A stretch of 58,706 bases of DNA, from positions 1 to 58,706 of the forward strand of contig DAOUBF010000028.1 in assembly GCA_034432795.1 (NCBI GenBank), given 5' to 3'. Made by a program: the position numbers and the translations under genes. Within the stretch, counting starts at the first letter, position 1. Each line of letters opens with the position of its first letter. The DNA comes from DAOUBF01 sp034432795. Its GTDB lineage: Bacteria; Chloroflexota; Anaerolineae; DSLN01. Under the pieces are notes generated by a model. The model saw nothing but the letters and a program-made list of their open reading frames with translations, ran no database searches and had not been told where the DNA came from. Below are positions 17,986 through 27,807 of this stretch, in pieces.

Positions 17986-19515
17986 ATGATCAGCGATTCG
18001 CCTCTCTGGGAAGTACGCCATATTTCCAAAGCATTTCCGGGCGTGCAGGCGCTCAATCGGGTTTCGCTTTCCCTGAATGCAGGGGAGATTCATGCGCTGG
18101 TCGGGCAGAATGGCAGCGGCAAATCCACTTTGGTGAAGTGCATCTCTGGCGTGCACCTGCCGGACGAGGGTGAGATTCGCTTGAGGGGTACGCCTGTGAT
18201 CATGGCGAACCCCATCGTGGCGCGGGCACATGGTGTGGCCACGATTTATCAGGAGCTATCGCTTGTCCCCACGCTGAGCGTGGCCGAGAACATCTTCCTG
18301 GGGCGACTGCCTCGTCGCGGCCTGGGCGGCCTGGTGGATTGGGAGACGATGCGGCGCGAAGCCGTGCGCACACTGGATGAACTGGGTATCCACCTCAATC
18401 CCAATGCCCCCGTCCGCTCGCTTTCGGTAGCCGAGCAACAACTCGTGGAGATCGCCAAGGCCATCTCTGAAGAGTCCACGCTGTTGATTATGGATGAGCC
18501 TACGGCAGCGTTAGGCTTGAGCGAGATTGAGCGGTTGCATCAGCTTATCCGGCAACTGGCCAGGCAGGGAAAAGCCATTCTGTACATCTCGCACCGGCTG
18601 GATGAGGTGTTGGACATCGCGGACCGCATCACCGTCCTTAAAGATGGCAGGGTCGCCGGCAGCCTGCCGATTGACCAGGTGGACGCGGACACCGTGGTGC
18701 GCATGATGCTGGGCACGGAGATTAAGGAGCACTATCCCAAACAGCGCCATGCCACCGATGTCCCCTGCCTGGAGGTGGAAAACCTCACCACGGAGAATGG
18801 CGTCAACGGGGTCAGTTTCAGGGTGAACGTGGGCGAGGTATTGGGATTGGGCGGTGTGGTGGGATCGGGGCGGACGCAGATCGCCCGTGCCTTGTTCGGG
18901 CTGGATCGGCCTATCGCGGGGACGATCAGGCTGAACGGCCGGCCGGTGAGCTTCAGGTCGCCGGAGGAAGCCATTGCTGCGGGAGTGGCGCTCTTGCCGG
19001 AGAACCGTAAGATGGATGGTCTGTTCTTCAACTTCGCCGGACCGCAGAACATCACGATCTCGCGGCTGTCGGCGCTGCTCAGCGGCCCTTTCCTGAACCT
19101 GCGACGTGAGATGGCCTATGGGGCGGAGTACGTGCATAAGCTGGGCATCAGCCCAGCGGCGTTGGAGCGCAGCGTCCAGTACCTGTCTGGCGGTAACCAG
19201 CAAAAGGTGATCATCGCCCGCTGGCTGTTTTCACAGGCGCGGCTGCTGATCCTGGACGAGCCGACGCAGGGGGTGGATATCGGTGCGCGCATTGAAGTCT
19301 ATCGGTTGATCAATGATCTGACCGCGATGGGGATCAGCATCATCCTGATCAGCTCGGATTATGCGGAGTTGTTGGCGATGAGCGATCGGGTGGCGATTGT
19401 TCGCGGCGGGCGCATTGTGGAACTCGCCCCGGCCCATGAACTGAGCGAGTACCGGCTGCTGGAGATCGCTTCTGGCGTGAATAATACGGCAGAGAGAAGG
19501 TCCAATGGCAAATAG
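17986..19515 (+). CDS. sugar ABC transporter ATPase, two NBDs (RbsA/MglA type)
   Basis: A 509-residue duplicated ATPase. NBD1 has Walker A GQNGSGKST, signature LSVAEQQLVEIAKA and Walker B LLIMDEPTAAL. NBD2 lacks a full Walker A (GVVGSGRTQ), which is normal for the second half of RbsA-type proteins, and has LSGGNQQKV and LLILDEPTQGVD. It energises uptake with the permease encoded next. The start is ATG 17986 (a GTG one codon earlier is possible); the ribosome-binding site GGGGAAGG is weak and close. Confidence 0.93.
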   Translation: MISDSPLWEVRHISKAFPGVQALNRVSLSLNAGEIHALVGQNGSGKSTLVKCISGVHLPDEGEIRLRGTPVIMANPIVARAHGVATIYQELSLVPTLSVAENIFLGRLPRRGLGGLVDWETMRREAVRTLDELGIHLNPNAPVRSLSVAEQQLVEIAKAISEESTLLIMDEPTAALGLSEIERLHQLIRQLARQGKAILYISHRLDEVLDIADRITVLKDGRVAGSLPIDQVDADTVVRMMLGTEIKEHYPKQRHATDVPCLEVENLTTENGVNGVSFRVNVGEVLGLGGVVGSGRTQIARALFGLDRPIAGTIRLNGRPVSFRSPEEAIAAGVALLPENRKMDGLFFNFAGPQNITISRLSALLSGPFLNLRREMAYGAEYVHKLGISPAALERSVQYLSGGNQQKVIIARWLFSQARLLILDEPTQGVDIGARIEVYRLINDLTAMGISIILISSDYAELLAMSDRVAIVRGGRIVELAPAHELSEYRLLEIASGVNNTAERRSNGK

Positions 19516-20560
19516 AGTCCTGCGCTTCCTGCGTTCGCCCGTTATGGGGCCGTTGATTTCGCTGGCCGTGGTCATTTTCATCGTGATCCTGACGCCGGCG
19601 CGAGACCGATTCCTTGATCTGGACAACGCGAATAACGTGGCCCTGCAAGCCGCGATGGTGGCGATCATCGCCATTGGTTCTACACTGGTGATCATCACAG
19701 GCGGGATTGACCTGTCGCCAGGGGGGGCGATTGCGCTCCTGACCATGATCATGGCGACACTGATCAAGTTTCATGGCCTGTCTGTGCTGGCGGCGAGCCT
19801 GATCATCCTGGGCCTGGGTGTGATCATGGGGGCGGTGAACGGCTTTCTGGCCTCGTATGGCCGCATCCCCTCTTTTATCGTGACCCTGGCTACAATGAGC
19901 ATTTTCCGCGGCATGTCGCTTCTGTTCAATAACGGCTCGCCCATCTTCAGCGTATCGCCCTCCCTGGAGGCCTTGTTCTATGGCAAGCTCCTGGCGATTG
20001 CACTGCCCTTCTACTACGTCGTGTTCGCTTATATCGTTGCCTGGGTGTTCCTGCAATACACCAGCACAGGGCGAGCCATCTATGCGATCGGCGGTAACGA
20101 GGCCGCCGCCCGGCTCTCCGGCATCAACGTCAACCGGACGCGCTTGCTGGCGTTCATCATCGCGGGGATCACCACCGCGATTGGGGCCATTTTGCAGGTG
20201 GCGCGGCTGAACTCCGGCTCACCCAACTATGGCCAGGGGACGGAGTTGCAGGCGATCGGCGCGGCGGTTGTGGGCGGGGCCAGCCTGGCCGGGGGGTACG
20301 CACATATCTTCTCCACGATGATCGGGGCGCTGATCATCATGATCGTGCAGAATGGCCTGAACCTGAACGCTGTCCCGGCCTCATGGCAGCAGATCACCCT
20401 GGGCATCATCATTGCGCTGGCTGTGTTCATTGACATGTGGCGGGCGGACTTTGCGCGGGCCATGCGGCGGCTGTTCATGCGGGCCAGCCTGGCCCAGAAG
20501 TTACCCGCCGCAGCCAACGCGCCTGTGCCGTCGTCTCCTCCACAGGATGAGGGGTGCTAA
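19505..20560 (+). CDS. sugar ABC transporter permease (RbsC type)
   Basis: A 351-residue membrane protein with about 8-10 hydrophobic segments. GSTLVIITGGIDLSPGG is the RbsC/XylH-type signature, and GGNEAAARLSGINVNRTR is the cytoplasmic coupling loop. It overlaps the ATPase gene by 11 bases, indicating translational coupling. The C-terminal tail is Pro/Ser-rich. Confidence 0.93.
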   Translation: MANRVLRFLRSPVMGPLISLAVVIFIVILTPARDRFLDLDNANNVALQAAMVAIIAIGSTLVIITGGIDLSPGGAIALLTMIMATLIKFHGLSVLAASLIILGLGVIMGAVNGFLASYGRIPSFIVTLATMSIFRGMSLLFNNGSPIFSVSPSLEALFYGKLLAIALPFYYVVFAYIVAWVFLQYTSTGRAIYAIGGNEAAARLSGINVNRTRLLAFIIAGITTAIGAILQVARLNSGSPNYGQGTELQAIGAAVVGGASLAGGYAHIFSTMIGALIIMIVQNGLNLNAVPASWQQITLGIIIALAVFIDMWRADFARAMRRLFMRASLAQKLPAAANAPVPSSPPQDEGC

Positions 20561-20594
20561 CGGATTGCTGTCAACGGATTCTGAGAACGGATTG

Positions 20595-20667
20595 AACGGA
20601 TTATCTACAGGGATCAAGGAGATTAAGGTACTCAACGGATTATCTACAGGGATCAAAGAAATTAAGG
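20595..20667 (+). repeat. 34-nt direct repeat, two copies
   Basis: AACGGATTATCTACAGGGAT plus CAAGGAGATTAAGG (20595-20628) recurs at 20634-20667 with two changes. More AACGGATT units lie just upstream (20570-20598). The second copy runs into SD-box element copy E. Confidence 0.8.
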
Positions 20668-20675
20668 AACGGAGG
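20625..20675 (+). repeat. SD-box element, copy E (drives the epimerase-like gene)
   Basis: It has the same ends as the other copies (AAGGTACTCAACGGATTA at the left, TTAAGGAACGGAGG at the right) but a different 19-base core. GGAGG lies 7 bases before the ATG at 20683. Confidence 0.7.
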
Positions 20676-20682
20676 AATCCCT

Positions 20683-21753
20683 ATGTACACATACGGGAGG
20701 AAGCAGGGTTGCCGCATCTCGCTGGACTATACCTATAAGGGGATGCGGGTGGCCTTCCTGGAGAACGAGTTGGTGCGCGTGGGGGTGCTGCTTGACAAGG
20801 GCGCGGATGTGTTTGAGTTTACTTATAAGCCGCGCGACCTGGACTTCATGTGGCAATCGCCTATCCCGATGCAACGACCGTTCGTAGCCACCTCGGCGCT
20901 GCCGGAGGGGGCTTTCCACGATTACTACTATGGCGGCTGGCAAGAGGTGCTGCCCTCGGCAGGCTGGGCCAGGGACCCCTATCTGGGCACTTACCAGGGG
21001 TTACACGGCGAGGCCTCCCTGTTACCGTTTGAAGCGCAGGTTGCCCAGGATGACCCCGATCAGGTGGCCGTGCGCACCTGGGTGCGTCTGTATCGCTCGC
21101 CCTTGATGCTAGAGCGCACCATGGCGCTCAGGCGTGGTGTGGCTGCCTTGTTTATCCACGAACGCCTGGTGAACGAATCTGTGAACGACTTCGCCATCAT
21201 GTGGGGGCACCATCCGGCCTTCGGCGAGCCGTTCCTGGATGAGCATTGCGTCGTGGATGCCCCGGCAACACGGGTGGAGGTTCTGGCCTATCACCAGAAT
21301 GGCCTGTGGCAGCCGGGCGGCGACTATGAGTTCCCTTGGGTGAAGAACCGACGCACGGGGGAGGTGCAGGACATCCGGCGTGTGCTGCCCAGGGAGACGC
21401 GCTCCGTAGATGTGGTGTTTTTCAAGGAGCTGCGCGAGGGCTGGTATGGCCTGACCAACCAGCGGTTGGGCGTGGGCTTTGGCATGGCCTGGGATAAGGG
21501 CGTGTTCCCCTACCTGTGGATGTGGCAGGTGTATGGGGGGCACACGGATTACCCCTGGTATGGCCGGACGTACAACTGCGCGCTGGAACCCTTCACGAGT
21601 TACCCCCCTGCGGGGATCAAGAACGCCATTGACAACGGCACTGCCCGTATCATGAAGCCGGGCGAGGTGATTGAGACCGACCTGGTCGCCGTCGCCTATG
21701 AAGGCACAGGCGTCAGCGGCATCGGCCTGGATGGAAGCGTGAAGCACGCTTGA
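20683..21753 (+). CDS. aldose 1-epimerase-like (galactose mutarotase fold) protein
   Basis: A 356-residue protein recognised as mutarotase-like (DUF4432/aldose epimerase superfamily) from VGVLLDKGADVFEFTYKPRDLDFMW, HDYYYGGWQEVLPSAG and the His-containing MWGHHPAFGEPFL. Members bind sugars in a beta-sandwich; some interconvert anomers, others are catalytically unassigned. Its place between two sugar importers suggests it acts on the imported substrate. The start follows GGAGG by 7 bases. Confidence 0.75.
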   Translation: MYTYGRKQGCRISLDYTYKGMRVAFLENELVRVGVLLDKGADVFEFTYKPRDLDFMWQSPIPMQRPFVATSALPEGAFHDYYYGGWQEVLPSAGWARDPYLGTYQGLHGEASLLPFEAQVAQDDPDQVAVRTWVRLYRSPLMLERTMALRRGVAALFIHERLVNESVNDFAIMWGHHPAFGEPFLDEHCVVDAPATRVEVLAYHQNGLWQPGGDYEFPWVKNRRTGEVQDIRRVLPRETRSVDVVFFKELREGWYGLTNQRLGVGFGMAWDKGVFPYLWMWQVYGGHTDYPWYGRTYNCALEPFTSYPPAGIKNAIDNGTARIMKPGEVIETDLVAVAYEGTGVSGIGLDGSVKHA

Positions 21754-21766
21754 ACTCCGGGATGGG

Positions 21767-21802
21767 AAGGTACTAACAGATTCGCCTTGGGGTGAAGGAG
21801 GT
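21767..21802 (+). repeat. SD-box element, copy D
   Basis: AAGGTACTAACAGATTC, GCCTTGGGGTG, AAGGAGGT. The loop differs from copies A-C (GGGGTG for GTGGTT) but the pairing arms CCTT/AAGG are kept. It is followed by GATGGCGGGGCAG, resembling the sequence after copy C. It lies in the leader of the second importer operon, about 124 bases before the gene start. Confidence 0.8.
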
Positions 21803-21925
21803 GATGGCGGGGCAGAACCTGGAAACCACACAAAACATCACCGGATGCGTATCGGAGGAGAGGAAGATCTCCCAAACCGGGTTGAAGCCCGGTGCTGGGA
21901 GGAGGTCACAAGGAGGTAAACCCAG

Positions 21926-23506
21926 ATGGCTACCAATTCTGAGTTGAAGAAACTCACCCGTCGGGAGTTTCTCAAGGTGGCTGGGGCGGCCGGGGGCGCT
22001 CTCGCCCTGGGCAGCGTGTTAGAGGCCTGCGCGCCTGCCCAGCCGGCGGCGCCGACACCGGCAGCGCCCACCGCAGCACCGGCTGAGGCGGTGGCGGGCG
22101 CCACGCCGGAGGAACGGGCGCTCAACGGCATCAAGGCGCTGAAGGCCGCCGGGAAGATCAAGGATGGCGATACCTTCGTCATCATGCACCACTCCGGGCA
22201 GCGCAACCAGATCGTCCCGGCGATGGAGGAGTTCAACAAGCTCACCGGCCTCAATTTCCAGAACGCCGAGGTGGGCCTGGAGGGCGACATCTACACCAAG
22301 GCCATGAACGAAGCCGTCGTCCGCTCCGGCAGCTACGATGGCTTCCTCACCTTCGTCAACTGGATCGGCGATATGGCTGAGGCCGGCCTGATCGTGGACC
22401 TGACGGATTGGTTCGCCAAGTACAATCCGGAGATTGACAGCGGGCCGAACGCCTATGTGCCGCCGCTGGACAGGTTCACCACGACGTACAAGGGGCGCCG
22501 CTATGCCGTTGGGGCCGACAACGATGCCTTCTCTATGTTCTATCGCAAGGACATGTTTGACGACCCCAACGAGCAGAAGAAGTACGAAGATAAGTACGGC
22601 AAGAAGCTCACCTTGCCCCAGACCTGGGACGAGTTTGACGAACTGGTGGCCTTCTTTGACCGGCCCGATCAGGGCATTCGCGGCACGCACCTGTACGCCG
22701 AGCGCTATTTCGCCTACACCAACTGGGCGGCCCGCTTTATCTCCAAGGGCGGGGCCTACTTTGACGACAACATGGACCCGCTGATCGCCTCGGACGTCGG
22801 CGTGGAGGCACTGGAGAAGCTGGCCAAGGTGGTCCGCGACCACATGTGGCCGGATGCGGTCACCGGTGACTGGTCGGTGGCGTACAAGCGCTTCCCCGAA
22901 GGCTCGGTGTTCTCGGCCTGGGCCTGGGCCTCGTTGGGCAAGTGGGCGCAGGACCCCAAGACCTCCAAGATCGCCGGGAAGGTGGGCTACATGCCCATCC
23001 CAGGCTCCATAGTGGACGGGACGCTGTATCGGGCCATCCCGCACGTGGTGGGCTGGTCGTTTAGCGTCTCGCGCTACGGGAAGGCGCCGGAGGCGGTGTA
23101 CTGCTTCTTCCAGTGGTTCACCGGGCCGACCAAAGGCGCGGAGCTTATCTCGCGCATCGGCACGCTGGATGTCTTCCGCAAGCCCTGGTTTGATCTGCAG
23201 GTGTTCAAAGACGCCTATGGCGCGGAGTTCTTGCCGGTGCTGTTGGCCGACACACAGAACGCCTTCCCTGACATCTCGCTGCGTGGCGCCAACGAGTACC
23301 TGGACAAGCTGAACGTCAACCTGCAGGCGGCCTTCGCCGGTCAGAAGACGCCCCAACAGGCGCTGAAGGACACGGTGGACGAGTGGCAGAAGATCACCGA
23401 CCGCCTGGGGCGCCTGGGCCAGATTGAGGCCTGGCGCAACGAGCGCAAGAACTACCCGCAGGCCATCCAGGACCTGTGGAAGAAGAAGGGCGTGTTCACA
23501 AGTTAA
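21926..23506 (+). CDS. ABC transporter substrate-binding lipoprotein with Tat-type signal
   Basis: A 526-residue binding protein, longer than usual CUT1 proteins (about 400-450). TRREFLKVAG (twin Arg at 12-13) plus the lipobox LEAC (Cys35) indicate Tat export and lipid anchoring. The mature region has NKLTGLNFQNAEVG and a Trp-rich domain (WGPTW-like segments such as VVGWSFSVSRYG). The large size and the two-ATPase operon resemble the GlpV protein of the rhizobial GlpSTPQV glycerol importer; the substrate here is unproven. AAGGAGG precedes ATG 21926. Confidence 0.88.
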   Translation: MATNSELKKLTRREFLKVAGAAGGALALGSVLEACAPAQPAAPTPAAPTAAPAEAVAGATPEERALNGIKALKAAGKIKDGDTFVIMHHSGQRNQIVPAMEEFNKLTGLNFQNAEVGLEGDIYTKAMNEAVVRSGSYDGFLTFVNWIGDMAEAGLIVDLTDWFAKYNPEIDSGPNAYVPPLDRFTTTYKGRRYAVGADNDAFSMFYRKDMFDDPNEQKKYEDKYGKKLTLPQTWDEFDELVAFFDRPDQGIRGTHLYAERYFAYTNWAARFISKGGAYFDDNMDPLIASDVGVEALEKLAKVVRDHMWPDAVTGDWSVAYKRFPEGSVFSAWAWASLGKWAQDPKTSKIAGKVGYMPIPGSIVDGTLYRAIPHVVGWSFSVSRYGKAPEAVYCFFQWFTGPTKGAELISRIGTLDVFRKPWFDLQVFKDAYGAEFLPVLLADTQNAFPDISLRGANEYLDKLNVNLQAAFAGQKTPQQALKDTVDEWQKITDRLGRLGQIEAWRNERKNYPQAIQDLWKKKGVFTS

Positions 23507-23515
23507 GTCGGATAT

Positions 23516-23576
23516 GGGCGTGATGCGTGAGGTGAGCCGGATGGCTCAAGCAGAGCCGAAGTCACGCATCACGCCC
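23516..23576. repeat. perfect 15-bp hairpin between binding-protein and permease genes
   Basis: GGGCGTGATGCGTGA (23516-23530) pairs exactly with TCACGCATCACGCCC (23562-23576); a second small hairpin (GAGCC/GGCTC) sits inside. It starts 10 bases after the binding-protein stop and could hold back 3' decay, raising its level over the downstream genes. Confidence 0.85.
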
Positions 23577-23593
23577 ACCCGCCAGGAGCAACT

Positions 23594-24523
23594 GTGGAAA
23601 ATATTGTCAGTCTTTCACCTGGGGCGCGGTTCTCCAGGTGGATCAATCAAGAGCATGTCTTTAAGCTGATCCTGGTGGCCCCCCTGCAGGTGCTGATGTG
23701 GGCCATCTTAATCGTGCCCACACTGCTGGTGATCTACCTCAGCCTGGTGCGCTGGGAGCCGATCCTGGGCGATTGGACGCAGGCGCCCTTCAACTGGTTC
23801 GGCAACTACGTCAAGGTGCTCAGCGACCCGCGCTTCTGGGAGGTGTTGGGGCGCACGCTGGTGATTGTCTTCTTCGCTGTGAGCCTGGAGTTCCTGCTGG
23901 GGTTCGCGCTGGCCCTGTTCTTCTCGCAGGACCGCCTCCCCGGCAAGCGGCTGTTCACCTCCATCATCCTATATCCCATGATGCTCCCCTGGGTGGTGGT
24001 GGGTTTCACCTTCTACCTGCTGTTCCTGGACCGGGGGCCGGTCAACTATGTCTTGATCCAACTGCTCGGCCCTGGCGCGGCGCAACCCTGGTTCAAAGAG
24101 CCGCCGCTGGCCATCGGGACGATCATCCTGGCGGACGTGTGGCAGTGGACGCCGTTCATGTTCCTGATCCTGTATTCCGGCCTGGGGGCGCTGCCCAGGG
24201 AGCCGGTGGAGGCGGCCATGACGCTGGGGGCCACGCGCTGGCAAATCTTCCGCCTGATCACCCTGCCCATGCTCAAGCCGGTGATCATTATCGCCCTGGT
24301 GATCCGCGCCCTGGAGTGCTTCAAAATCTTTGACCTAGTGTATATCATGACGGGGGGCGGGCCGGGCACGTCCACAGAGAGCCTGTCGCTGTTCATCTAT
24401 CGTACGGGCTTCGTCTATGGGCAGTTGTCGCTGGCGGCGGCGATGGCGGTGCTCCTGTTGATCAGCATCGCGGTGGTCACCCGCTTCGCCATCCGCCCCC
24501 TGGAGTACCGGGAGGAGATGTAA
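23594..24523 (+). CDS. ABC transporter permease, MalF/UgpA type
   Basis: A 309-residue permease with about six membrane segments. The EAA coupling loop reads EAAMTLGATRWQIFRLITLPMLKP (residues about 206-229), typical of CUT1 importers. GTG 23594 follows AGGAG. It pairs with the MalG-type permease encoded next. Confidence 0.92.
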   Translation: MENIVSLSPGARFSRWINQEHVFKLILVAPLQVLMWAILIVPTLLVIYLSLVRWEPILGDWTQAPFNWFGNYVKVLSDPRFWEVLGRTLVIVFFAVSLEFLLGFALALFFSQDRLPGKRLFTSIILYPMMLPWVVVGFTFYLLFLDRGPVNYVLIQLLGPGAAQPWFKEPPLAIGTIILADVWQWTPFMFLILYSGLGALPREPVEAAMTLGATRWQIFRLITLPMLKPVIIIALVIRALECFKIFDLVYIMTGGGPGTSTESLSLFIYRTGFVYGQLSLAAAMAVLLLISIAVVTRFAIRPLEYREEM

Positions 24524-25470
24524 TGGCTGAGACGACTGTGACTACGCCGACGGTGACACCTGTAGCGCGCCCACGCCTGTCGGTGCGGGTCTGGGTGGGG
24601 ACGCTGGTGCGCTTGCTGGTGGCCGCAGGCATCGCCATGGTGTTCCTGCTGCCCGTGCTGTGGATGTTGTCTATCTCCTTCAAGCCGCCTACGGAGTGGC
24701 TGGAGTATCCCCCCACGCTGATCCCGAAAGAGCCGCTGATCGGCAACTACACTTTCCTGTTCAACCCCGGCAATCCGGAGGGGGCCATTGCGGTGATGAC
24801 GGGGGCCGCCGAGCCGGTGATGCCGGCGTTCATTAACAGCCTGATCATCGCGCCGGTGGCGACGGTGTTCTCGGTGATCATCGGCTTCCTGGCGGCCTAT
24901 GCTGTCTCCCGCTTCCGCGTCGGGGGCAATTTCATGCCCTTCTTCACGCTGACCACGCGCATGTTCCCACCGGTGGCTTTCGCCGTGCCGCTCCTAGTGT
25001 ACTACTCGGCGGTGATCCCCAGCGTCATCCCCGGCCTGCGCCTGTACGATACCCGCCTGGGGCTGATCCTGATGTACATCGCCTTCACGGTGGCCTTTGC
25101 TCTGTGGATGACCAAGGGGTTCATTGACGGCGTGCCGCGCCATATTGAGGAGGCGGCCATCCTGGATGGAGCCTCGCGCTGGCGGGTGCTGTTCACCATC
25201 ACCCTGCCCCTGGTGCGCGGTGGGCTGGCGGCCACCACGTTGTTCATCTTCATCCTGACCTGGACCGAGTTCCTGTTCGCCTTGATCTTCACCCAGCGCT
25301 ATGCCATCACCGTGCCGGTGCAGGTGAGCCACTACGCCGGGGCCATTGGGCGCTTCTATGGCCCTCAGGCGGCCCTGGGCATCCTGGCCTCCTTGCCGGT
25401 GGTCATCGCCGGCTATCTCATCCAGCGGCATCTGGTCACAGGGTTTACCTTTGGGTTGATCCGGGAATAG
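24523..25470 (+). CDS. ABC transporter permease, MalG/UgpE type
   Basis: A 315-residue permease with about six membrane segments and the EAA loop EEAAILDGASRWRVLFTITLPL. It overlaps the preceding permease by one base (TAATG), with GGAGGAGATG as ribosome-binding site. It is the second half of the transmembrane heterodimer. Confidence 0.93.
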   Translation: MAETTVTTPTVTPVARPRLSVRVWVGTLVRLLVAAGIAMVFLLPVLWMLSISFKPPTEWLEYPPTLIPKEPLIGNYTFLFNPGNPEGAIAVMTGAAEPVMPAFINSLIIAPVATVFSVIIGFLAAYAVSRFRVGGNFMPFFTLTTRMFPPVAFAVPLLVYYSAVIPSVIPGLRLYDTRLGLILMYIAFTVAFALWMTKGFIDGVPRHIEEAAILDGASRWRVLFTITLPLVRGGLAATTLFIFILTWTEFLFALIFTQRYAITVPVQVSHYAGAIGRFYGPQAALGILASLPVVIAGYLIQRHLVTGFTFGLIRE

Positions 25471-25473
25471 GCC

Positions 25474-26589
<1,116 letters not shown>

Positions 26590-26590
26590 C

Positions 26591-27670
26591 ATGGCGCGTG
26601 TTCGGGTAGAGAATCTTCACAAGCGATTTGGGCGCACGCTCGCGCTCCAGGGGGTGAGTTTTGAGGTTGCGGATGGAGAGTTCCTCTGCCTGCTGGGGCC
26701 GCCCGGCGTGGGCAAGACCACCACGCTGCGCATCATCGCCGGGCTGGAAAAGCCCGATAGGGGCGAGGTCTTCCTGGACGATGCCCCCGTGACCGCTGTC
26801 GCTCCCCAGGAGCGGGACGTGGCCATGGTGTTTGAGGATGTGGCCCTGTATCCCCATTGGGACGGCTATGACAACCTGGCCCATCCGCTTAAGTTGCGCC
26901 GCCTGCCCCGTGCAGAGATAGACGCCAGGGTGCGGGCGGTGGCCGAGATGCTGCACATCAGCCACCTGCTGCACCGGCTGCCGGGGACGTACAGCGGCGG
27001 GGAACGGCGGCGGGTGGCTATCGGGCGGGCTTTGGTGCGCCGCCCCCGCGTCCTCCTGCTGGACCAGCCCTTGACCGACCTGGATGCCCGTATCCGCCAG
27101 GAGATGACTGCCGAACTCAAGCGCTTGCAGCGCGAGACCGGCCAGACGATGATCTACGCCACCCACGACTATGAAGAGGCGGTCACCATGGCCGATCGCA
27201 TCCTGGTGATGAAAGCGGGGGCTATAGAGCAGGTGGGCGGGCCGGAGGAGATTTACGCGCAACCCCAATCCACCTTTGTGGCCACCATCGTGGGCAGCCC
27301 GGCGATGAACCTCCTGCCCTGCCGCGCCGAGTGGAACGCGCAGCACCTGCACCTTGCCCATCCGGCCTTTGAACTCGCCCTGGCCGCGCCGCCACTCGTA
27401 GCGCAACCCGCCGAGGTGTGGCTGGGCGTGCGCCCCGAACACATCCTGGTGAGCCTGGGGGAGGAAGGCCAGGGCATCCCAGGGACAGTGGAGATCATCC
27501 AGCCGTTGGGCAGGGAGCAGATCGTGGAGTTAAGGCTGCGCGATGGCACGCCCATCAAGATCATCTGCCGGGCGGAGATGGAACTGAAGCGCGGCAGCGC
27601 GGTGTGGCTGCGCTTCCCACCAGAATACGTGACGCTATTTGACAGAGCGACGGGCCAGCGGCTGAGTTGA
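26591..27670 (+). CDS. ABC importer ATPase 2 (GlpT-like, catalytic Glu to Gln)
   Basis: A 359-residue MalK-like ATPase. Walker A GPPGVGKTT (36-44), signature YSGGERRR (134-141) and D-loop DLDA are intact. But Walker B reads LLLDQP, so the catalytic Glu is Gln159, and the Q-loop reads VFED, with Glu82 for Gln. It presumably forms a heterodimer with ATPase 1, in which only the site built from ATPase 1 Walker motifs and the ATPase 2 signature is canonical. Confidence 0.92.
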   Translation: MARVRVENLHKRFGRTLALQGVSFEVADGEFLCLLGPPGVGKTTTLRIIAGLEKPDRGEVFLDDAPVTAVAPQERDVAMVFEDVALYPHWDGYDNLAHPLKLRRLPRAEIDARVRAVAEMLHISHLLHRLPGTYSGGERRRVAIGRALVRRPRVLLLDQPLTDLDARIRQEMTAELKRLQRETGQTMIYATHDYEEAVTMADRILVMKAGAIEQVGGPEEIYAQPQSTFVATIVGSPAMNLLPCRAEWNAQHLHLAHPAFELALAAPPLVAQPAEVWLGVRPEHILVSLGEEGQGIPGTVEIIQPLGREQIVELRLRDGTPIKIICRAEMELKRGSAVWLRFPPEYVTLFDRATGQRLS

Positions 27671-27679
27671 AAATAGCGG

Positions 27680-27795
27680 AGGGCGGCTTTCCATAGCCGC
27701 CAAAGAGCGGCAGGTATGGAAACCTGCCCTACGCCTGAGCGCTGATGAAGGAGGATGACATGGCACAAGTAGTAGGGCGGCTTTCCATAGCCGCC
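27680..27795 (+). repeat. 22-nt palindromic direct repeat flanking a hairpin
   Basis: AGGGCGGCTTTCCATAGCCG plus CC occurs at 27680-27701 and exactly again at 27774-27795; each copy can fold (GGCGGCT/AGCCGCC). Between them, GGCAGGT (near 27710) pairs with ACCTGCC. The second copy lies between two possible starts of the M24 peptidase gene. Confidence 0.8.
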
Positions 27796-27807
27796 GGAGA
27801 GGATAAC

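Noticed and set aside
21804..21950. A short ORF starting just after SD-box copy D.
   Set aside because: Its ATG is only two bases from the SD core, it overlaps the binding-protein start in another frame and has no recognisable features.
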